This document shows positions 1 through 10,608 of a stretch of 64,000 bases of DNA, one piece after another. The DNA comes from Casuarina equisetifolia (taxonomy: Eukaryota; Streptophyta; Magnoliopsida; Fagales; Casuarinaceae), in the NCBI GenBank assembly GCA_028551475.1, contig CM052357.1:3891931-3955930 (forward strand), in the 5' to 3' direction. The first letter of the stretch is position 1; the number at the start of each line of letters is the position of its first letter. The position numbers and the translations under genes are program-made. The notes beneath the pieces were generated by a model that was not told the DNA's origin, did no database searches, and worked only from the letters and a program-made list of their open reading frames with translations.

Positions 1-1660
1 ACTTAAGCGAAGTCCTTGAGAAAATTTCTACACCAAGACACACTATGTAAAGGTGAATCCCTTCAAAACTAGTTTTTTTTTTAAAAGACTACTAAATAAA
101 TATTCGCTACAGTTCCTCAAAATTTCTTGTCCATACTCCCTACGTCAAATTCCTATTTTCTTTTTTCGTTTTAGATATATACTCTCCCATTCAAACCTAC
201 TACAACCAAACTCCTTCACTCCCTTACCTTAAAATCAAAAATGAACTCTTCCTCTTCTCTAAACACCTTTGGTAGTAGTGGCAATACACCTACGCTAGCC
301 TAAATCCCACTCTTGGAGGCAACTAAGTATTGGTGAAACCCCCTATGATTTTCTATGTCTCATTTATGGCTTATCAAGAATCTTTCCAAGTCAAGAAGAA
401 AGTGACAAAAAAGTGGACCCAACTATTGTGTATGAACGTCTCATAAGGTCAATAAGTTAACCAAGACTTAAGTGAAGTCTTTGAGAAAATTTCCACACCA
501 AAACATGTGAAATGTAATCGTCATTAATGTTACAGGCACCCATTTTGTTATAAATATATAAAGGTGAATATCTTTAAAACTAAACTTTTCTAAAGCCACT
601 ACTAAAGAATATGGCCCAGAGTTCTTCCTCTAAACTTCTTGTAAATACTCCCTACATCAAATTCCTATTTTTATTTTTATATACTCTTATCATTCAAACA
701 CTTTCACTCCCTTATCTTAAAGAATCGAAAATAATCTTCTCCTATCTCTAAACATCTTTGGTAGTAGAGCCAATACACCCATGCTAGCCTAAATCTCTGT
801 CTTAAAGGCAACTAAGTATTGGTGAAACCCCCCAATGGTCTTCTATGTCCCATGAATGACTTATCAGAAATCTTTCCAAGTTGAAAAGAAAATAACGAAA
901 AAGTGGACCCAACTGTTGTGTATGAATGTCTCATAGCTTAAGTGAAGTCTTTGAGAAAATTTCCACACCAGCACACGTGAAATGTAATGGGCATCAATGT
1001 TACGGGCACCCATTTTTTTATAAATATATAAAGGTGAATATCCTCAAAACTAAGCTTTTCTGAAGCCTCTACTAAAGAATATTGATCATAGTTCTTTATC
1101 TAAACTTCTTGTAAACACCGTTGGTAGTAGAGCCAATACACCCATGCTAGCTTCAATCTCTCTCTTAAAGGAAACTAAGTATTGGTGGAACCCTTAGTGG
1201 TCTTCTATGTCTCATGGATGGCGTATCAGTAACGTTCGCAAGTCATGAAGAGAGGGACGAAAAGTTGGACCCAATTGTTGTGTGTGAACGTCTCATAGGG
1301 TCAATAAGTTGACCAAGACTTAAGTGAAGTCTGAGAAAATTTCTACACCAGAACACGTGAAATGTAATCGGCATCAATGTTACAAGTACCGATTTTGTTA
1401 TAAATAAGTAAAGGTGAATCTCCTCAAAATTAAGCTTTTTTGAAACCTCTACTTAATAATTTTGCCGTAATTTCTCTAAATTTCTTCTCCATAATCCCTA
1501 CATCGAATTCTAATTTTTTTTTTTCCCTTAGACTCTGTCATCATAACTTACTGCAACCAATCTTCTTCACTCCCTTAACCTAGAGAGTAGAAAACTATCT
1601 TGACCTCTCTCTAAACACCTTTGGTATTAGAGTCAACACACCCATGCTAGCCTAAATTCC
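1..1660. repeat. Four diverged ~0.4-0.47 kb tandem repeats upstream of the ankyrin gene
   Basis: The phrase cttaagtgaagtcttgagaa, or close variants, recurs near positions 1, 466, 937 and 1319. Each copy is followed in the same order by a CACGTG- or catgtg-containing segment, a TATA-like tataaatatataaaggtgaa, a pyrimidine-rich stretch and the phrase cccatgctagcctaaat. The first unit is probably cut by the window edge and the last is shorter. The array ends about 140 bases before the first ATG of the ankyrin gene, so a duplicated promoter or an old LTR-like array are both possible. No open frame of note is present. Confidence 0.8.
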
Positions 1661-1797
1661 TCTCTTAACTTCAGTTGAATGATCAAATTAAGCAAAAGTC
1701 AGTGTGTTCCTGTTCCCTTTTCACAGAGGGCCGTGTATCAAACGCAGCGGGGTCATACACGCGACCTGACAGAGAATCGGAGACTGAGGAGGAAGAG

Positions 1798-4700
1798 ATG
1801 GAAAGTGATTTGAGTCCTTTTTCAGGGCTGAAGAAGCCTTATCAGGCCGCCCAGAATGGAGACTGGGGAGCAATGAAGAGCTTCTACGACAAATATCCCC
1901 AGCTCGTCGATCGTTCATTGACGATCGACGGGCTCACTGCACTTCATATTGCAGCAGACAATGGAAGAACGGAACTGCTTCAACATTTACTTCATCTCTT
2001 ACCACGCTTGGGGATATCGGCTGCCATATCTAAGAAGAGCGATCACGGTCACAATGTTTTCCACGAGGTCGCCGCCACCAACAATATTAAATCAGCAATA
2101 CTCATGATCAATAAACTCGTGGAGGCTCATGGACAGCCCAGCCTCACTGGAAACAATCTGCCGGAGCTGAAAAAGTTACTGGAGGAACGGAATAACATAG
2201 GTGAAACCCCACTGAATAGGGCCGTCGCCCTTGGTCAGACAAAAATGTGCAAATTCTTGGCTCAACTGGTCGGGGATATAATACATCACTACCAAAGAAA
2301 TGACAGCATGTCCATTCTCCATACTGCTGTGTTAGGCGAACACTTTGGTATATCTCTCCCTCTCCCTCACGCAAATATGGATTTGCTTCGTTCAAGAAGA
2401 GAAATTGCTACTCGGATAGGATGCTTTAATTCCGGTCTTTTATGTTTCTTTACAGGAACAGCTATTTGGTTACTAGAAAAGGACAAGACCCTTGGAACAA
2501 GAGAGGAAATCCATGGCATGACATGCCTTCACCTGCTAGCGAAAATGCCATCTGCCTTCAGGAGTTCATCCGACATGAGCAAAATGACGACTCTTCTTTA
2601 TTATTGTGTGCCTCTACACCTCCTATACATACGTGTTTGGCTTCCTTTACTTTCAGAAAAGCATTGTTTTTACCCTTTGAGCACCCAACTATAATTAGGA
2701 AGATAATCTCAAGCACATTCTTAGTGCAGGCCTTCCAGTCCATTTGGATGATGATGCTGGTGACAGAGATGACGGTAATGAAGTTGCAAGGCCATCAAGT
2801 CAAACAGAGGATTTAGAGAGAGGCAGCCAGAATGGTAGTAGCTACCACCAATCTAACAGAAGTCTTTCAGGTAATACAAACACTGACCATGCCCAGTAAC
2901 CCAACGAGATGCTAGTTTATGGGCAATCGTCTTACTCATACCGTTGCAAGGAACAGATATTTTTTAGAATTGGTCCAAATAGGGCAGGAAAATACTAATT
3001 CATCTTCTCAAAGATACTGTCTCTGACAAGAAATACTGTGGACAGGTGAAAGTTCAAAGGTAATCTCCTAAAGGCCGATTGTCTAGAGTTTTCAAAGACA
3101 GTTTTGATTTTCTTTCTTTATGTGGGAATTCTTGTTAAGTATTTATTTGGAGAAAAATATAGAGTAGATCGTGGCAGTCAAAAAAAAAAGGGTAATTAAA
3201 TCCTGAAAATCCAATCACAAATTGACTACAGTAGAAAAACTCTGTACAGAAAAACACTTTAAACTACAGTTTTCATTTGCATACTGGATTTCTTAAGAAA
3301 TATTTTTCTAACCACGTGGTTTACCTTTTGCAGCAATTTCCAGAATATACTATGATATGTGGAGGGGCATAGCCAAAGGTACGACCTTGTTTTCTTATAC
3401 GCTAGGTGAATAGGTATTTCCTTCGCACACTCTTAATATGCCTTTTCCTTCCTAGCTCTAGTATAACACCATAAACTTGCTTTTATTACTGCCTGAGAGG
3501 GAAAGGAGTAAGGGAACTCAAGTTCCTTCGAAGACAAAGGTTAACACACTTTTATTCTACAGAAAATTGGATCTTAAAAGTATAGTTTACAGGTGACACA
3601 TCAATATGTGAGAAAAATTAACAAGAATATCATTTCCTGATTATCGATAATGATACAAATCTTGAATTCGTTTCTTTGTATATTTTTAACCATTTGTCAA
3701 AAATTGAAAAAAGAGGTGTTAAAAAATGATAATATGTGGGAAGAATCCTGCGATTAGTCCAAATCATGTCCCATCCCTTGTCAGAAAGAAATGTTGGACA
3801 TTGTCACAAATCATACTCTGTCCTTTTATTGTAGCTTCTTTAGATATGTAAGACTCCAACAACCAATACAGATTCATTGACTGCTGGGGCGTGCAAGAAA
3901 TATTAGTCAACTAATCTCTACGGATTTCATTGATTGTTGGACCATTCGAGAAAATTATCAGTCAACTAATCGTTACAGATTTCATTAATTGCTGGCCCAT
4001 TCTGTCCATGACATAGCATGTACATGATATTTGTTTGCAGTTGCCTAGGAAACTAAATCAGTGATATAGTGAAGAGCCAAACATAATGTTTGGAATTCAA
4101 AATCCTCTGTACATGAATTAAGTATGTACATTCTAATATTAAAAGCAAAAAAATATCTGTTCGATTTGGATTCATTGATTCTTTAAATGCTTTTCAGAAC
4201 AAGAGAAACTACTTTATCTTAAACGGACATTTGTCATATTCATAACGTGCCATGGACAGAATGTAAGGCTATCGATGAAATCTGGAAGGCGAAGAGAAAG
4301 CATAAATCGGCTCTTAAACTCACCAAATTGCTGGTGAAAATGGATTCTACGTGGGCCAATAGTTTGAAAGTAGAAAACAAGCCCATTTCCCTGGGGAAAC
4401 ATGACTCTTTGGATGACGATGTTGAAACGGGAAAGCAAGGTAAGGGACAAGGAGGAGAAGATGCCTCGATGGGACTTCCATTGGGACGCAATCAGACACC
4501 TGACACCCCGTTGCTCATTGCAGCTAGCGAAGGAATAGTAGAAATATTTGACGAGATAGTTGATGTGCATCCTCAGGCAATTGAGCACGTTAGCAAGGGT
4601 GAGGTAAGCATAGTGCATGCGGCCATTAGCAATCGTCAAAGGGAAATCTTTCGACGTTTAAAGATTATGAAAAGGATAATGAAACACAGATTGTTTTCAA

Positions 4701-5688
4701 TGATTGATAAGCGAGGCTACACCATATTGCATCATGCTGCAGACATGAGGAACCATAAAGGAGGAACCCGCCCTGGTCCGGCACTCCAATTACAGGAGGA
4801 GTTGCAATGGTTCGAGGTAAGTACCCCTTTATTTGGTCTTCCTAGTCTTAAAACACTTCGTTATCTTTTTTTTAATTCAACATAGGATATGTTTTATGCA
4901 ATTTATAGGCTTGGAAAGAGAGAAAAGGAGAGGAAACATACTTTATTGCTTTAGATCTGCATCCTAGTTGTATCACAAATAGGATGATACTTGACCCCCT
5001 TCCTATACATTGTCCCTGGCAGCGTGTGCGGAAGATGATTCCCTCCCACTATGTCATGCACCGCAATAATGCCGGTAAGACTGCAGAGGAGCTCTTCAAA
5101 GAGCAACACGCCGAGCTCCTGGAGAAGGCGGAAAGGTGGATAAAGGAGACCTCTCAATCGTGCTCTGCTATGGCAGTGCTCGTCGCCACTGTTGTTTTCA
5201 CGGCTGCCTACACCGTCCCAGGAGGTAACGATCAGAAGGGTCGTCCAGTTTTCCTTCACTCGCCATTCTTCTTGTTCTTTACCATCATGGACGCTATCTC
5301 CCTTGCTAGCTCCTTGACTTACGTCGTCATTTTCCTCTCGATTCTCACGTCTCCGTTTAAGCAAGAAAATTTTCTCAGATCTCTCCCGCGGAAGCTTATG
5401 ATTGGCTTCACCTTACTCTTTCTCTCCATGACAACGACCATGCTTTCTTTCACTGCGACTATTTTTCTCATCAACCATTTTGAGAAGAGAGCTCTGACTG
5501 TGACTCTAGTTAACATTGCTGTACTGCTTCCCGTCTCTGTGTTTGCGCTTATGCAGTTCCCCTTGTATCTTGCTCTCACTAGCAACGTGCATTCTCTTCT
5601 CAAGAAAGTAACGAAGAAGGCTATTCGCTGGACTTCCGTTTCTCGGTGTTTCAGGATCAGTCGCAGGCTAGCACGCAAGAGGCAATAA
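1798..5688 (+). CDS. Ankyrin-repeat membrane protein with PGG domain (ACD6/ITN1-like)
   Basis: Six exons join in phase: 1798-2347, 2456-2605, 2730-2870, 3334-3378, 4260-4816 and 5023-5688, giving about 702 aa. The N-terminal half has ankyrin repeats, seen as GLTALHIAADNGRTELLQHL, GETPLNRAVALGQTKMCKFL and MTCLHLLA. A charged linker and further repeats follow (TPLLIAASEGIVEI, GYTILHHAADM). The last exon holds the PGG domain with TAAYTVPGGND near residue 547 and three or four hydrophobic membrane segments, ending in a basic tail. The family includes plasma-membrane proteins linked to salt, ABA and defence responses; the role here is not known. The frame stays open upstream to 1675 but has no ATG there, so the start is set at ATG 1798. 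A non-coding 5' exon is possible because a splice-acceptor-like cttcag precedes 1675. No breaks were seen in any exon. Confidence 0.88.
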
Positions 5689-6844
5689 CTCTTTTCGGTG
5701 ACTGTCAAGGACATCAATCCTACCATGGAGGAATATGAATATATTTCTTACTGTGTGTCTTTGTATAATAATTCTCTTTATTAAAGAAAACTTAGGCAAC
5801 TTTTTATCATTATGGATATTTGTACGATCGAAAACCCTCTTATAAATGCATACTTACATACATAAATATATATATATAGGTATGTTGTCTTTATCATGTA
5901 ATTATAGTTAATAAACAGTCTTTTTATGTGTTTATTATTATACATTCTTCAAATACAATAAACATATTCATTCTCCTTTTTTGTCAATTTTGGATTTTTA
6001 TTAAATAATGGTGCGTTTTTATTGCATGTAGAGCATTCGCTTCTGTCATTCAAAGATTTACCTAAGGAACTCATTCCTAATTTAATATGTGCCCTGGTTT
6101 CTACCAACATATTTCCGAGTCAAAACTCATTATTTGCTTTCATGTGTTGGAATTTCACGTTAGGCCGTCTACTCCATCCCCCAATTACGGTTAGAACTGT
6201 ATTATACATCTGATGGGCAATTGTTCACGATAAGATTATGAGCATTCCCCTAAGTTGAGACCATATTACGACACATAATTCAGGATAAAATTAGCAGAAT
6301 GGATGCACAATTTAATACCATGGTTTAGTAACTATGTCGCTATTCAGTCTCATGTGGAATATAAAGAGGGGTTTGGAAGTTATCTATTTATGTTATATCA
6401 ACTAACAAAAAGAAATGGGGGAGAAATAATTGAAGAACTTTTGCATTTCATTTTAGATTTTGAAAAGTAAGCAAATGCTGACTGGAAAGGAATCGCGTTC
6501 ACCAGCAAAATTCTATTTCCGTTCTCAGTCGATGCCCCATTTTCATTCACGTTGAAGTTTGTTTCCTTTATTAAAAAGTGACCTGCGGCAGTCAGCCCGT
6601 CCTCTGGAACCTCTATATTGGGACCATTACTTTACCCTTTTCCTAAGACCCATCATTTCTGTCACAAAAGTATTGAAAAACGGACATTAGTCTTTTTTGT
6701 CTTTCCTCTTTGTCGCATTTTGCTTACTTCCATGCATATGATGCCTTGCTCAGAAGCTGAGAATATGGTAAATTGGTCAAGAAGCAAGACTACCCTATTA
6801 AACATTGTCGCTGCACCTCTACTATTCAGCAAATCTTATTCTGC
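5689..6844. other. Intergenic, no supported gene
   Basis: AT-rich sequence downstream of the ankyrin gene, starting with its likely 3' UTR (AATAAA-like signals near 5800-5960). Short open frames at 6022-6213 and 6618-6863 have no recognisable domains and no splice context. The left edge of the duplicated TPR gene block begins near 6845. Confidence 0.5.
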
Positions 6845-7114
6845 ATTAAACATTGTGCATTGAAATCTTATTTTTGACTTTATTCAGCAAAGAAAGAAAC
6901 AAAAGAGCTCAGCTGCACCTCCACTATGGATTATAGTGTTCTAAATTTGAAAATGAAAGAGAAATGATCGAATAGTTAAGCTAGGGAAAGCATATAGTTC
7001 GACTAAAACGGGAGTGCAATATCCAAAATGCCTTTATCGCTGCCCATTCACCACTTGCTACCCGTCTTCACTGTTTGGTCTAAGGGAAAATGAGGGGAAC
7101 TGATAGGGAAGGCG

Positions 7115-8451
7115 TCATTCTGTCAGGGTGATTCCTCCATCAACAGCCCTTACGTATTCTTTCCACCATTTCTTTGCATTCTCCTTATCATCTGACATAG
7201 TGCATATAATAGCCTGTACAAGTAGGAATAAAAGAAACGTTATATTTCAAATTATCTTTTAGGATAAATGATCTAGAAAAACACTTAAAGTCTGTATTTA
7301 ACCAATTGATTTAATACCATGCTCAAAGCTGTTAAATATGGAAGTCTTCAATCTCAAACTACAAAGTGGGAGAACCATACATGGTAGATAAGAGGAATCC
7401 TCTGAGATTTCTTTCTTTCTTTCTTTCTTTTTTTTTTCCCTAAAAGGCAGAAAAGTGTTCTTGGTATGAAAAATTGACAAACCTTGTAAAGAGGAATTCG
7501 ACCATCTGAAGGGCCATGATAAAATTCCGGGAGACAACTGCATTTCGAAGCTTCTTCATATCTTCCCTGTATATGTCACATTATGATATGAACCGTGAGT
7601 GATTAAACACAAGAAGAATCCTCAGAAATATACAAGCTTCCTGGCCGATCTGTCTTGAGAAATAGATCTTATTTTCTAAGTTTTGTCCATTCTGGAAGAG
7701 ACCTTGTTTCTTTTTCTATCTTTACATCTGACCCCGTTGTTTTGGACGAAGGAATGTAATTATGAGGAGTACAAAGAAAATAGAGTGCTAAACTAGAATG
7801 GTTAAGAGTATTATTCGCAAGTAAAGCTCCCTATCTTCTGGTACTTGGATTTTTAGGCGTAAAAACGGAGCTTTCATATTCAGCTTCAAAATTAATCGTC
7901 ATTTTCAATGGCACTAATGTTTCATTTTCTATTGAATAGCCTAGCAAATGTTCTGAAATGGAAGAACCTGTATGTGGTATTGCAAAGGGTATGGTCCCAT
8001 AATTTCTAGGTGGATCATTAGACCAGAATTAAAAAGTGTTGTTTGCAGCATGGTTATTACCACAATGCCTTTTGCAGGCAGGAAATGATTTCCAAGAAAG
8101 CGAGTATTCGTAATAGCCGAATATATTGCAATTTGAAATCATAGTCCCAGGTAATTCGTTGAATATAAGAAGTGATGCCTCCAGCGTAAGATCAAAAGGT
8201 GCAAAAGATCACAACTTGGCCCCAATCAAAAGTACAAATTAGGACGTAGACTTGAAGCTGTGTACCAGAAGTGGGAAGTATTACGTCGTACCAGACAGAT
8301 GAGAACTTCAACTAGTGCCATCTCCAAATTAAACTTGACCTCTGGGTCCCCTTCGTTTTCATCAACTTTCTTTCGCAGTAGCTTTGATGCTTCCTCCCCT
8401 TTCCCGGATCTTACTTGCCACATTGCATACATCTACATAGTTGTGAAGGAA

Positions 8452-8493
<42 letters not shown>

Positions 8494-9724
8494 CAAAAAA
8501 AAAAAACAAAAAGATGGCAATTTGCAGCTACAATTCAGTTGGTATCCAGATTAGTTAGAAATCTTATATAAAAAACCAGGCAACATCTTAAAGTGAAACA
8601 ACCAATATTAAAGATAGGCCTTATTCTTCTTCTTTTTTAAGCTTTTCTGTCAAACTGAGAAAAGTTTTGTTGATTCTTTTATAAGATATTGTTTCAGTTA
8701 CCAATGAAACTGATAGCAGTTTACTTTTCATATAGCTTTTGAAGAGCTTAAATTTCTTCAAGAATTTGGTAGCTAAAGCTACAGAGTGCTAATTGTAGTA
8801 CTTCAGGCTAGAGATAAGTTCATTGTTGGTTAAGATTTACTTGTTATGAATTATGGCCAATAATTCAAGATTGAGCTTGGCTTCCATGTGTAGCCATCAA
8901 ACGTCCTCAAAACAATTCACAAATAAAGCTTCCATTTTAACTTTTGTATTTTGATACGTGAGTCATACATAATGCTATCCTTCCTGAATTTTCAAAGGGA
9001 TGAATGAGGACTATTTTATTTGTTAACTATTTTTGTCCCAAAATCGTAGTTTGCAATGGTTTTTTTTAATTAAATAGAAGGAGATTTGAGGGCACGAGTT
9101 ATGGAACCTAAGACCTAAGTCCCGGATGCCAGTTACTAACCACTTAGAACTGTTATTATAGTAATAATACAAAAACTGTCAAAGGATAATAGAAACAGCG
9201 GCAATGAAAGAGAAATGAACCTTAATCTCATCGACCTCTGCCTTTGAAGGCCTCTTATAAACAGGCAATTTCTTGCGCTTTTCTTTGCTTGAACTCAGAT
9301 AGATAGTCATATCCAACAACGATTTCAGCGGAACCTTCCCACCTAGTGGGTATGTAATTGCCATCGGCGGTGGCGATTTCTGCCCCTTCATAGTACTTGC
9401 AATGGCTTTGGGACTCTTACAGCCGCAAGTGATGATCCCAAGAACACAAGCTAGCGCCAAAGACGCCCCCACGGCCCCTCTCAATATTTGATCGTCACCT
9501 TCATCGTTCATTGAAGGTTTCGAGAGCCTATTAATGGCACAAACAATAGGACCAAAGCCATGAGCAAGTCGCCGGTAAATGGAGCTGCTACTATTAGTAA
9601 GAGGAAGAGATGAAAGGGTAAAGCTGAATTGAGATTTGGTTACTTTTGGAGGCTTGACGATGGAAGGGATACGTAGAGGAAGTGAAGGCAAGCCCGTGCA
9701 GCGGAGGCAGAGTGTTGATTTCAT
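7115..9724 (-). CDS. Gene A: plastid TPR-like protein, SLOW GREEN 1-type
   Basis: Four exons on the minus strand, all phase 0: 9724-9221, 8432-8292, 7566-7483 and 7213-7115, giving 275 aa. The N-terminus is rich in Ser, Lys and Arg with few acidic residues, as in a chloroplast transit peptide. A hydrophobic segment, AVGASLALACVLGIITCG, spans about residues 84-101. After it come KVPLKSLLDMTIYL and helical TPR-like repeats (RSGKGEEASKLLRKK, ALVEVLICLGRYEEASKCSC, DGRIPLYKAIIC, ENAKKWWKEYVRAVDGG). The family is known as chloroplast TPR-like proteins; a specific role is not shown. The open frame runs to 9769 but only from a GTG, so ATG 9724 is chosen. Gene A is head-to-head with gene B (884 bases between ATGs) and 275 aa equals the length of its duplicate, gene C. 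Function is inferred from resemblance only. Confidence 0.85.
7407..7438. repeat. (TTTC)n / poly-T tract in intron of gene A
   Basis: Four to five TTTC units run into a T tract, inside the third intron of gene A on the minus strand (a GA/A-rich tract there). The duplicate gene C has a similar but shorter pyrimidine tract near 15345-15375. Confidence 0.85.
8454..8488. repeat. (GA)n microsatellite in intron of gene A
   Basis: About 17 consecutive GA dinucleotides just outside exon 2 of gene A (minus-strand intron 1). The equivalent place in gene C (about 16452-16470) has only a short G-rich stretch, so the array grew or was lost after the duplication. It is a likely length-polymorphic marker. 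Confidence 0.95.
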
Positions 9725-10020
9725 GGCGTGGTTTGTGCTTTCAGGAAGTGGAAGGCTATCCCATCTCACTACTTATTATTGATCACAATTTGGGATAGCC
9801 ATTAGTGATGGAACTTTCTCATTAGAAGTAAGGTATCGGGTGGCTGCTTTATGCAGAAGTCTCGTTAGTTGATGGCAAGGTATCATTCTTATGGCTTTTT
9901 TTCAGAAAGAAAGAACGTGTTACACATGCACAAGGAATGGTTTGTTTTGGAGAGATCTCGACATACTCTTACCAAAAAAAATTAAATTAAAATAATAAAA
10001 TAATATAATATAATATTAAT

Positions 10021-10058
<38 letters not shown>

Positions 10059-10608
10059 GATTTTTCATCCAAAGTTGAAACAAAAAAAAATGTTCCCTTA
10101 ATTCATAAATTAGTTTAAAATTACACTTTTATGCTTATTAACATGATATTAAAACTTAAGTTAATTACATTACACTTGATACAACCATGAACTTAGTAAT
10201 ACTCAATATGTGAGGAAGTATATACTGAACAAAAGTCTCACTTCAAAAGATAAAACTTCACAACAAAGCTAAAATGAGAAAAAGGTTGTCCAACCTACTA
10301 ACAAAAGATACAACCTTTTGTTTCATATACCAAAGTCATTTGGAATAAGATGACAGAGAATTTCCGGAGGAACGCACAAAAAGTTCTTGCTTCTCATGTG
10401 GGAGAGGAACAAGTACTCCATACAGTGCAAAGACTGCTGAAAATGCATCTCTTTACCCACATTCCAAGGTTGTAATCAGAACAAGTGCATCTCCCTTCAC
10501 AAGTTATTAGTTCTTTCCTCGATTATTCTCCATAAATTTGCTTATCTGATATCCAGCTAGGGAAAGGTTATTCCTCAGGACAAATGAAACAGAAGCTTTG
10601 AGATCTAA
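9725..10608. promoter_or_regulatory. Shared divergent promoter region of genes A and B
   Basis: This interval lies between the ATGs of gene A (minus) and gene B (plus). It must hold both promoters and 5' UTRs. It includes a TAA-rich microsatellite, one copy of a dispersed AT-rich repeat (about 10070-10290) and a B-proximal part (10320-10600) that recurs at 18225-18480 and 19190-19480. Individual promoter elements could not be assigned with confidence. Confidence 0.6.
10021..10058. repeat. (TAA)n microsatellite
   Basis: About a dozen TAA units, preceded from about 9984 by irregular TAATA/ATATT sequence, in the A/B divergent promoter region. Confidence 0.95.

Noticed and set aside
1..1660. CRISPR-like array
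   Set aside because: The units are hundreds of bases long, imperfect and in a plant genome; they are ordinary tandem repeats.
1675..1797. Upstream in-frame extension of ankyrin exon 1
   Set aside because: The extension starts from TTG, not ATG, and its translation is low-complexity; ATG 1798 begins the family-like sequence.
9725..9769. N-terminal extension of gene A (and 17615-17659 for gene C)
   Set aside because: Both extensions would start from GTG; the next ATG gives a normal transit-peptide start in both copies.
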